From NCBI GenBank assembly GCA_013350335.1, contig CM023540.1, forward strand, positions 27,073,175 to 27,137,174: a stretch of 64,000 nucleotides of DNA, read 5' to 3'. Made by a program: the position numbers and the translations under genes. Below, one piece after another: positions 54,145 to 63,276 of the stretch. Source of the stretch: Chimonanthus salicifolius. Lineage: Eukaryota > Streptophyta > Magnoliopsida > Laurales > Calycanthaceae. How positions within the stretch are numbered: the first letter of the stretch is position 1; every line of letters begins with the position of its first letter. The notes beneath the pieces were generated by a model. The model was not told the DNA's origin, searched no databases, and saw only the letters and a program-made list of their open reading frames with translations.

Positions 54145-55898
54145 GCTGTAGGAAGCAAAATCGGAGGAGGGCTTTCGAGGTATTGCAGGGTATGGGATAG
54201 AATCCTCGTGTCATAATGAGACTGTAAGGAACATATAGTGGTTTAGTTGAGAGGAGAGGAGTTTGATTTATTGAAGAAGCGTATCATTGAAGACCTTTGA
54301 ATTTTTCTTCCTTCCCTCAGTTTCACAATGATGGGATGGAAAGGCCTACAAATAAAGAATATAATTTAATTTTGACTCTTTCCAAAACAACATGCAATTT
54401 CAAATGTAGGCAAAGAACATAATAAATGTGATATAAACATACCTCGCTGATATGAAAATAGATCACAGAATCAAACTGATCTGGGGCTATGTGAATATGC
54501 TTTGCTCAAGTTTAAGTTGTGCATATGACAAGATCAGTTTGTCCATGATAGAAACATAGGAATTAGCATTTCTTATTTCAGAAATGTACCAAAGCTTGTC
54601 AATGCATGCATCATCTGGATCGTTCATGTACTGGGCCACACACTACGGGTGTAAAATAACCAGATATTCTTAGTGTATATCCCTAATGACAGCCGTTGAA
54701 ATAGCTTTCATCCCAAAACTGGTATACCATTAGTAATTTAGTCTTTTCTTCTCTGTAACTGATGATTTGATATAGGAATTGAGATCTGCAATTAAAAAAA
54801 ATTAATAAGTTTATCTCTCTTTTTTTTTGAGATAGGCGTATGTAATAAATTTATCTCTAAAAAATATATTGAATTTATAAACTAAAAATCATAATCAAGA
54901 TAAGCTTTAGAAATTACTCCCATCACAAGCTTAACCCGAATAAAATGCACAAATATCTTAAAACAATAACTCGATTTGATGAATTTAACCATCCAATCAG
55001 TTTGGAAGAATAGGCAGCTGATCTCTGTTATAGTAAATCTGGTCCAATAACGGATGTATGACTTCTTCTTTCTGAACGATGACACAAAATCACAAATATG
55101 TGATATTTCATCAAGAAATCACCACTTCTCACTGTGATATCAAGAATCATCATGGCTTCAAAATATAATTGTCCTGCAATAGAAAATGAAATGGATGGCA
55201 GGATAACAGATCAAATACTAAAACAGAGGTCTCATCAGAGGTGGAGATTGCAAACCTTGTGCAAGCCATGGTGGGTATTATATGATCCCCAGCATGTCTG
55301 CAACAAAGATGGTATCCAATGTCTAATACAAGAGTCCTGACATTGTGATATCTTCAAGTTGAATTACTTCAATTAAATACACTTTATGCATAAAGAAATG
55401 GTTCCGTAGATGCTACAGTACCATAGACTACAATGTAGAACAAAATCAAACAGCAAGACCACTCCTTCAATGCAATCAAAGTGTAAATTTTTAAAATAAA
55501 ACAGAGACAATAGATAAATCATAAAAAAGAAAAGTGATTTGAATATTAATACATTTTGAATAAGTAAAATCGAATGATGAAATTATATAAAATAAAAAAA
55601 TTCTTTAAAAGAAAAAAGAGTAAAATAAAAAAATTGGTCGACATTACCTGATTTACAAATCACTAAGTGAAACATCCAGACTACGCCCGAGTAAATTCAA
55701 CTGTCTCTTCTAATTCGTCAGTTCCGCGAGACCACGCGTAGACATAGCTCTTTTTCATGATTAAATCACATGGAATGAAATTTTAGTGTGTCTCGCGTAC
55801 TATGGGTAAGAAAGCTGGTGCCAATCCTGGCGTTTATGTATTAGCAAATGACTCCATCCTGTCGTGTGAATGTTGATGATATGACGATAATGATCGTT
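54145..55898. other. Intergenic between divergent PPR and DUF506 genes
   Basis: About 1.75 kb that must hold both promoters. AT-rich to 55650, then less so. Short open frames (for example 55134-55340) show no domain. I see no repeat with clear borders. Confidence 0.6.
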
Positions 55899-55905
55899 TA
55901 TAAAA
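55899..55905 (+). promoter_or_regulatory. TATA box of the DUF506 gene
   Basis: TATAAAA, 61 bp before the ATG at 55960, implying a 5' leader of only about 30 nt. Confidence 0.6.
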
Positions 55906-55959
55906 CTTGGCACCCTGCTCTTCCCACCAAACCAGATAGTTGGATAGGGTGACTGGGAA

Positions 55960-56709
55960 ATGGCGGTATTCGCGAGAGTGAAGCAAGTGACAGACCCGCT
56001 CAACGAGAGGGTAAAGGCCTGCCTATGCGGGAAGGATTGCAAGAAAACCGGCTATGTCAGCAGCGGAAGTGAGCACGAGGCGGAGGAAGACATCTTCCTA
56101 TCTGACCTCGTCCACGGGTTTCCAGAACCAGAGGGTTATGGGCCTCACTTACTAGACGAAAAACAAGATTCGGACGGGAATGCGTCAGACCACGACCTGA
56201 CGGATGCTCTTCAAGCTATTCTCCATCAAAAGATCGAGGATCGGTTCCGCTCAAAACTCTCATCTCACGTCTGCATAGCTGCAGAAGCTTTCTCTTGCCT
56301 GAGGCAGAACCGGCCGGCCTTCCAACGTGCCATCTTGAAATGTTTGAGGGACGCCGGCTACAATGCCGGGATCTGCAAAACTAAGTGGAATAGCTCGAGC
56401 GGGCTGGCCGCAGGGAACTACGAGTTTATGGATGTAGTGACGTTGGACGGAGGGAGGTACCTGATTGACCTGGATTTGGCAGGGGAATTCGAGATCGCTC
56501 GTCCCACCGGACAATACGGGCGTCTGCAGATGGCCCTGCCTCGGATTTACGTCGGCCCGCCCGAGGAACTGAAGCATGTCGTTAGGCTGGTTGCTGACGC
56601 CGCTAAGACATCACTTAGGCGCCGAGATCTACATCTGCCGCCTTGGAGAAAGAACCGCTATATGCAGGCCAAGTGGCTCGGTCACTACAGACGCTGTGAT
56701 TGTGAATAA
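55960..56709 (+). CDS. DUF506 (PDDEXK-like) family protein, intronless
   Basis: A 249-residue member of a plant family with a predicted PD-(D/E)XK nuclease-like fold; some Arabidopsis members affect root-hair growth, and biochemical activity is not settled. Conserved blocks: LTDALQAILHQ (80-90), AFQRAILKCLRDAGYNAGICKTKW (split 120-143), YEFMDV (154-159), RYLIDLDLAGEFEIARPT (166-183), LPRIYVG (193-199) and LHLPPWRKNRYMQAKWL (224-240). An acidic linker (38-80) precedes the domain. The C-terminus stops soon after KWL, so it is a short member. ATG at 55960 follows a TATA box closely. The gene is clearly richer in G+C than its flanks, and lies between two copies of a segmental duplication without being duplicated in the visible part. 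Family assignment is confident; a role is not claimed. Confidence 0.93.
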   Translation: MAVFARVKQVTDPLNERVKACLCGKDCKKTGYVSSGSEHEAEEDIFLSDLVHGFPEPEGYGPHLLDEKQDSDGNASDHDLTDALQAILHQKIEDRFRSKLSSHVCIAAEAFSCLRQNRPAFQRAILKCLRDAGYNAGICKTKWNSSSGLAAGNYEFMDVVTLDGGRYLIDLDLAGEFEIARPTGQYGRLQMALPRIYVGPPEELKHVVRLVADAAKTSLRRRDLHLPPWRKNRYMQAKWLGHYRRCDCE

Positions 56710-57821
56710 AGACACTACTCGTGTAAAATTTTATAATAAATTTGATTGAGTTACGATGGAGTTCAAATCATCAGAGTTTTTACGAAATTATTATAAGAGT
56801 TTATGAACTCTAGATTTAATTGAAGTTATAATTTCATATGATGTTTGGGATTTTTATAAGATTTAAGTTTTAATTCTTTATTTTAAAGAGAAATTGGGTT
56901 TTGGTTTATTTTCTAATTAAAATTTTACTTTATTTTATTTTGAGTGAAGTTCAATTAATTATTGACGAGAATTTTTTTAATTTAGATTTTTTTCATAGTC
57001 AGGTTTAAAAAATTTCATTAAAATTTTATTGAGGATTTTAGAAAGTTACAAATTTCACTCAAAAGGTTCAACACTGATTATTTCATGTAGTTCCGTTGAG
57101 TTTGAAGCCGGTTCAGGGGTATGTATATTTTAATTTTAAGAAGAAGAACGGACGCATTGTACGGGACGCACGGCACCGACGAGGTACACACCAGTGACCA
57201 AGGGATGTCGCATGATATACGTGAGAAACTTGTTGAGGACAGTGGCTCAGATTCCATCTAGATTCCCTTTCCTAAAATCCAGGGGAAAAATCAGCGTGGG
57301 CTGTGTTGTACTGTGACGTGGGTGGAGTGTGTAGAAGGAAATCTTACACAATAGCATGCCTGGATTTTTTCCAGAAAATCAAGCGGTATTGGTTGGCTTA
57401 GAGGCGGTTTATCCACTTTATATACGGTGGGATTTTCATAGAGAAGTGCCTTTTGGCCTCATGCAGTGTGGAGGCACGCCAAGATACCACAAAGAGAGTT
57501 GTTGTAGTACCGTGTGTAGAGGTGTACACATGGCAAGGATGTCTGCTGCATAACTGAAAGCGGGACAGTGGAGAGGTATCCATTCGTGGGGCAGCGAAGT
57601 GTGCTGCCGGTAGCTTGTTGAGTGCGTGGCATCTGAAGGAGACATGAGAGAGGGCAGCAAAGAGGCTGACCTTTGGCCGTGAGCCTGAGCCATAATGGCT
57701 GCATACATGGAGGTATGCATGGAGGCACACTCATTGTAGAGGTGTGCATGGATATCTGCATGGTGTCAATAGAGGAAGCTTTTGAAGATGCACATAGGAG
57801 AGGGAGATAGAAGATGGGTTC
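56710..57821. other. 3' flank of DUF506 gene and moderately G+C-rich spacer
   Basis: 56710-57110 is T-rich flank. 57120-57821 is different in composition, with repeated GGAGGTATGCATGGAGG/GAGGTGTGCATGG words around 57700-57750, and the overlapping minus-strand open frames there have no domain. It may be an unidentified repeat into which the LTR element at 57822 was inserted; sequence after 60818 continues it. Confidence 0.45.
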
Positions 57822-57992
57822 TGTTGGAATATATTTAGATTTCCCTAATTATAATGTAATTAGGATTCTAGTTTGATTTTATCTCTATTAAGAGGTTTAT
57901 TTAGATTAGAAGTGTAATAGTCCTAGGGTCGGCTAAGGCTATATATAGTTGTGTAATACTCTTTGATGAATACAATTTTCTCTTTTCTAACA
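57822..57992 (+). repeat. 5' LTR
   Basis: 171 bp; includes GGCTATATATAG, a likely TATA box, and TAATACTCTTTGATGAATAC before the 3' end. Confidence 0.92.
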
Positions 57993-58005
57993 TGGTATCA
58001 GAGTC
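57993..58005 (+). other. Primer binding site for initiator tRNA-Met
   Basis: TGGTATCAGAGTC abuts the 5' LTR end CTAACA, as in plant copia-type elements. Confidence 0.9.
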
Positions 58006-58053
58006 AGGTTAAGACTCTAATTTGAGAGTCAACTTCAAGTGAGTTTCACTTCT

Positions 58054-58434
58054 CTCCCTCTGCCCGAGAAATCTCGTTGGCAGAGGGAGGGGACTCCAGC
58101 ACTTGCTTCGTAGCCATCGCTGCTGTATAGCTTCAGATCTCTGCTTTCTCTTCGTGTAGAACCGACGCAGATCTTATTGTTGCATTCTTCTGCTACCGTT
58201 TTCTTCATCATCTTGTCCATCGCGATTGCTGTCTTATGCTCTACCACATACTAGATCTGGCCTCTCGCTGCTGCGCTTTTCTGTGTGACCCTAACATCTG
58301 AGAGCATTGACCTTCCTATTCTTGTTTTCCAATCTGATTGCACAGATCTGCTTTGGGTGTTTCTCCAAATCTGAGTCTTCCATCGACATTGTTCTTTTCT
58401 CCCTCTGCCCGAGGCCATACTCGGCAGAGGGAGA
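58054..58434 (+). other. Pair of similar stem-loops in the element leader
   Basis: Hairpin 1 (58054-58089): CTCTGCC-CGAG, loop AAAT, CTCG-TT-GGCAGAG. Hairpin 2 (58399-58434): CCTCTGC-C-CGAG, loop GCCATA, CTCG-GCAGAGG. They share the stem CTCTGC/GCAGAG plus CGAG/CTCG. Position shortly after the primer site suggests a packaging or dimerisation signal, by analogy only. Confidence 0.6.
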
Positions 58435-60019
58435 GGGAGAGGGAGAGGAGGTTACACTCTTCCTCATGTTTTTTGATTGGGTTGTTATTAGTCGCATCTC
58501 CCCTGCAGACCTGATCTGCTGGTTCTCTACTCCGGCGTCATCATCTCAGACGCGAAAACAATAACCACTGCCGACGACATCGCCGGCCACATACACTTCT
58601 GCACTGACCGGATTGTTGCTCTGCATCTGCAACCAGCCAGCCCATCATCCTTGCATCTGCCCTCTTTGCCCTCACCAGATCTGAATCTGGACCAGCATCG
58701 GCCTTTCAGATCTCGATCAAGCCCTTCGTCCACAGACATAAGCCCAAATCCGCCGGCTAAACCCCAACGACAGTCCAACAGCATTGCAAAAGATTTTGTT
58801 GCCGTCAAGCTTCTACAATCAGATATGGATTTCTCAGTTTCAGATCTGCCCAATTTTCTCAGATCTGAGCCTTCCTGTAAGATCTGTTTGCAGCCTAAGT
58901 CTTGCCGTTTGCAGCAACCATCGGCCTTCACCCCTCTCTGCTCACATTGCTGTTCTTATCGCAGCCAACCAGCCTTTATTATTTGCTGCCGATCTCCGAC
59001 CTGCAGAGGGCTATCTCCGTTTGTCTTCCTGCTTTGTCGATCTCTGCTGATCTGCTCTGCCCATCGCTGCTGCAGCCTCGCAATCATCTCGGTGTTCTTG
59101 TCGGCGCTATCTTCGCCGCTATCAGATCTATACCCAAAACTCCATCCAGTTGTTGGAGGATCTCAGAGATCTGTTCTTGGCCTTGCTTGGCCCAGATATC
59201 TGCGAGAACAGGCCAGTTAGCGTCTACAGATCTGTCTTCGCTGCCTTCTCAGCCTCAGCGAGAGAGGAGACTGCATCTGGCGCCGACGCCCCCTTGTTGC
59301 TGTCAATCAGATCTGCTGTGTTGTTTCAAGCAGATCTGCGATCCCAACGATTTTAGCTAACAGGCCAAGAGAGGGAGGAGTGAAGATCTGAACGAACAAA
59401 ATTCTCTGATGTCTACTCGGCCTTATGCACATCGTCTTCTTGCAATAGTTTGATTGCAGATCTGATTGTAGATCTGATCTATCTGATCGCCATATCAACT
59501 GTTCAGGATGGAAAGAGAAGTTGAAAGCGGGCGATCACATCTACTCTGGGAGGACTGCCTACACTTGGATAGCACAGTCGTCCATTGCATCTTCCAGATC
59601 CATGTGGGTCTTCATTTAGATTTTGAGCTCTCACGAGCTGTAAAGCATGACATGTTCGTTGCTGTTGGAATTTTGCCACATATCTGGTCAGCTTTTGCGA
59701 TTCTCTGATTGGAATTTTTTTACTGTTTCTTCTCGCCACAATAGGTGAGATTTATGCCAAGAAGAAAGGAGGAGAGTTGAAGAAAGTGACACTAAATTGC
59801 CCTTCTCCTCCTACTTAGCTGCCTTTCGAGCAGCCTTGTTTTGCCGTTTCTCTAATATGAGACTGTCTCTTTAGCCGAAGAAAGGGACGCAACTTGTTAT
59901 TCGTTCGAGCACGTCTTGTTTTGTCGTTTCTCGAAAATGAGACGGCATGTTTTGGACACATGTCCATTTGTTGTGGAATTCATCCACTTATTTATCTAGA
60001 GGACTCATTTGTCCCCAAC

Positions 60020-60273
60020 CATTTGCTGATTTTTTATGGTTACAGTCTCATTTGCTGGCCTTTCATGCTTACAACCCCATTGGCTGGCCTTTTACGGCTT
60101 CAGCCCTCATTTGCTGGCCTTTCATGGCTTCAGCCCACATTTGCTGGCCTTTCATGATTACAGCCCCATTTGCTGGCCTTTTACGGCTTCAGCCCTCATT
60201 TGTTGGCCTTTCATGGCTTCAGCCCTCATTTGCTGGCCTTTCATGGCTTCAACCCATATTTGCTGGCCTTTCC
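60020..60273 (+). repeat. 30-bp minisatellite, about 8-9 units, in the LTR element
   Basis: Unit CATTTGCTGGCCTTTCATGG followed by CTTCAGCCCT. Because the unit is a multiple of three, all plus frames stay open (repeats of LQPSFAGLSW or FAGLSWLQP); this is a by-product of the repeat. Confidence 0.9.
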
Positions 60274-60446
60274 GATCTGATTGATTGATGTAATGGCTTC
60301 AGCCCCTTACTTTTCAGGCCATTCGTCGCCTGCATTTATCGCATATTGCGATCACTATTTTTGCCGGACAACTGTCTTACGGCCACTGCTGTCGTCCGTG
60401 CCAAGTTCTTTGTTTTAGGCCGCCATCTGTGTTCGCCGCCTGTCAT

Positions 60447-60560
60447 TTTGCAGCCAATCAACGCTGCCACATAGACACATATTTGCAGCCAGTCAACGCT
60501 GCCACTTCAACAAGTTTTGCAGCCAATCAGTGTGCTGCTTTATCAAATCTTCGTGGCCAG
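60447..60560 (+). repeat. Imperfect 35-bp tandem repeat
   Basis: TTTGCAGCCAATCAACGCTG recurs about every 35 bp, three to four times, in the LTR element interior. Confidence 0.75.
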
Positions 60561-60642
60561 TCAGTTGCCACTTTTGCAGTTTACCTGCTGTTTCTTCACG
60601 TTCCAAGTTTCGCGTTCATCCACGCTTCAGCTTGCGGGGGCG

Positions 60643-60813
60643 TGTTGGAATATATTTAGATTTCCCTAATTATAATGTAATTAGGATTCTAGTTTGATTT
60701 TATCTCTATTAAGAGGTTTATTTAGATTAGAAGTGTAATAGCCCTAGGGTCGGCTAAGGCTATATATAGTTGTGTAATACTCTTTAATGAATACAATTTT
60801 CTCTTTTCTAACA
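60643..60813 (+). repeat. 3' LTR
   Basis: 171 bp, partner of 57822-57992. Confidence 0.92.
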
Positions 60814-61077
60814 GGTTCTTCTAAGTATGAGAGTGGTAAGATAAGATGAGTGTACAAAGGGATCGGGACTTCGGATTTGGACTCTAGACTCAAGGAAGTC
60901 ATTATATTGTACTTGTATTGTTTCTCTCATAATGAATAGTTAGTGCCCCGACTTGCTGAGTGACCTATTTGTCAATTCCATGACTTAGGTGTAGTATTGC
61001 CTCAGAAGATTGAAGCAATGAAACAAGACTCAAGTGAGAAAATATGGCCCAGCGGTAATTGGAGGTCTCAGTAGAGA

Positions 61078-61799
61078 CTCTGTCATGTTCTCTGACTCTC
61101 CTTCAGCGGCCCAGTTGGACCATACTGTTGTGATTTTCACAGATTAAACAAACACAAACGAAAGCATGAAACAAATCAAGCAATTATCTAAAGAGAGAAG
61201 ACACAGTTTTATATGGTTCGGCCAAAGGCCTACATTTACGGGGTAGCACCGAGAAATTTCCCACTATTATGAAGAGGAGGCAATACAATTCATGCTCACA
61301 CTCTCTCTCTCACCATCTCGAACTATATATAGTTTTTCATACATGAAAAAGATACAAATTTGAGCCGGGCCATTGCAAGTTGGGCCAGGTTAAATTGAGC
61401 CAAATCAGGCTGAGCCACAAATTGAACCGATAATCAACACATGCTATGCCGTGGACGCTGAGGTTCAATCCTTGCTGGCTGGTTTCATAGGAGCTCATTA
61501 TCACGACCCTTTTCTTCACTATGTGGAAGGTGTTTCCTCTTGTGTCATTTCCTGGGCTTCCGGCTCAGCCCAATTCCCATGGTGAATGGCAGACTGGTTT
61601 GAAGCAATAGTAGATATCTGTATGGAAGCCAATTGGCTGACTCTCTTGCTAAAAGGGGTGTGCGTGTGGATGTGACTGCCTTTTCTCTTCTGCATGCCTG
61701 AATAAGAATTTTCGGGGCTCTCTTTGGCTGTTGGGCCTTGTTATATCATATTTTAATCCTTCCTTGGCAATAAAATCAATCATTATTAAATAAAAAAAC
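61078..61799 (+). mobile_element. LINE-like 3' remnant (duplication copy B), split by a solo LTR
   Basis: From 61451 the plus strand reads VDAEVQSLLAGFIGAHYHDP in frame, and further on GCTGACTCTCTTGCTAAA (ADSLAK), both fitting the RNase H end of a plant LINE. It ends TCAATCATTATTAAATAAAAAAA. It is the fuller copy; copy A lacks about 45 bp here. Confidence 0.5.
61126..61439. mobile_element. Solo LTR
   Basis: 314 bp, starts TGTTGTGATTTTC and ends GATAATCAACA; flanked by CATAC (61121-61125) and CATGC (61440-61444), a 5-bp duplication with one mismatch. The inner motif ATATGGTTCGGCCAAAGGCC resembles ACGTGGTTCGGCC in the LTRs at 14831 and 16487. No second LTR or interior nearby. Confidence 0.7.
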
Positions 61800-63276
61800 A
61801 TGTACACAATCTAATTTTAGCCCTCAAAGACTCCGTCTCTACACTTCTTCCCTTCAAAAATCTTTGCATTCCTCTTGAACAGCCCACCATTACACCCTCA
61901 TACACCTATGCCTAATAGAAGACTCTAAAACCCATCATCAAGAAGAAATGCACCCATTATTCATAGTCAAAACTGCATCTGATCGACCTTCTCTCTGGAT
62001 TTACTTTTTTTTTTCAATAATGGAAATTTACCAACTCCACTTTGAAAAGACCGGTGTATAATTCAAATATATTTTGAAAAGTCAATAATAAACTAAAAAA
62101 CTCCAAAAAATTCAAAAGTCTTAAATACCAAACAACTGAAGTCTTAAAAACCATCAAAACAAAAAGTTCTATGCTTTCACATTTCAAATTTTCATAATTC
62201 TATTATTTACAAAGATCATAAAATTTGTTAATAAATAAGAAGCACTCATCTTATCTATCGTATAAATTGTGAGATGTCATGCAAGTCCCTCTCAACACAA
62301 AAAAAAAAAAGACCACCTCCATTATTTTGTACCCGACATGTGCGGATTAAGTGGTTTACACATGTCCTAAGAATTAGTCAAGTGAAGCGCCTGAATACCT
62401 TAGTCTTAAAAAAAAATGTACCATAAGATTTTGGTATTTGAAATCCAAACTCCAAACTCATCATTACAATCAGAGAGAAATTTTCAAATGAAAAATACGA
62501 GTTTCATATCAAGTTAAGCCATACGGAACTCTACATTTTCATTGAACCATTTGAAGTTTGTGAAAGACATGTTTAGTCATATACTCCAAACACAGAATCT
62601 TTGATGTCATCAAGATTGCTCTCTCTAGATAAGCAAACACCGACGGTGCCAAGGGGACTTACTGTGAAGACAATTTTTTATCAAACAAACCATAGTAACC
62701 TGCAACTGGGCCATACATCACCCTGAATGTCATTCAATGATTAGTTGAATCATTTTTATCAACAGAAGATTTTTTTAAGCATATTTATAACATAAGATAA
62801 ATGTCTTGAAATTAAAAAAAAAACATATATTTTCAATTTGAAGAAAAACATGCAAAAATTTAAAGCACAAAGATAGACATTATGGTAATTTGACATTTTG
62901 CTTTTGCTTGGCAGGATTGATGTACGCTGCAAACTGAATGAACAATTTGCATGGAAACTGGAGCAGCTCACATGTTAAAATGTCACAAACTATTGTGAAA
63001 ATGGACATCTTCCATGAGTATGTGATCAGTATAAGTTGATGTGAATATCAACACAAGGGAAGAAAAGCATAATAGCAACTCATACTTTCAAAAAGGAATA
63101 TCTCAACTTAGTCATCAATTTATTTCCTTGCACCATGGTTAAACAATCAATACAGTTTGTCGTTCAGAGTGCCTCCAGATTTCTGAGCAGATAAGTGACC
63201 ATTTCCAGCATCACATCCCATGAGGCATCTCACTTCAGTGGTCGAGAACAGAAGCTTATGAATCTCCTCATCTGAA
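61800..63276. other. 3' flank of the PPR copy B gene
   Basis: Non-coding. 62597-63270 aligns with 51405-52140 of copy A; 62020-62595 has no counterpart there. No other gene seen. Confidence 0.6.

Larger units (their letters stand above)
57822..60813 (+). mobile_element. Non-autonomous LTR retrotransposon, complete
   Basis: 171-bp LTRs (57822-57992 and 60643-60813), TGTTGGAA...TTCTAACA, with two differences seen (TAGTCC/TAGCCC and TTTGATG/TTTAATG). Exact 5-bp target duplication GGTTC (57817-57821 and 60814-60818). The primer site TGGTATCAGAGTC starts at 57993, directly after the LTR, as in copia elements primed on initiator tRNA-Met; a G-rich tract GCGGGGGCG precedes the 3' LTR. The 2650-bp interior has no gag or pol motif. 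It shows paired stem-loops, 17 AGATCT sites and two tandem-repeat blocks. The longest frame (58651-59220) looks like chance. Confidence 0.93.

Noticed and set aside
56260..56577. Minus-strand open frame opposite DUF506
   Set aside because: Shadow frame caused by G+C-rich coding sequence.
57398..57761. Three overlapping minus-strand frames
   Set aside because: All three frames open together in repetitive, Cys/His-rich nonsense with no domain.
58651..59220. 189-codon open frame in the LTR element, possible gag
   Set aside because: No zinc knuckle, capsid-like region or codon bias; overlapping frames on both strands are equally long because the interior is G+C-richer.
60020..60273. Regular repeats resembling a CRISPR array
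   Set aside because: The 30-bp units are contiguous without spacers and lie inside a plant LTR element.
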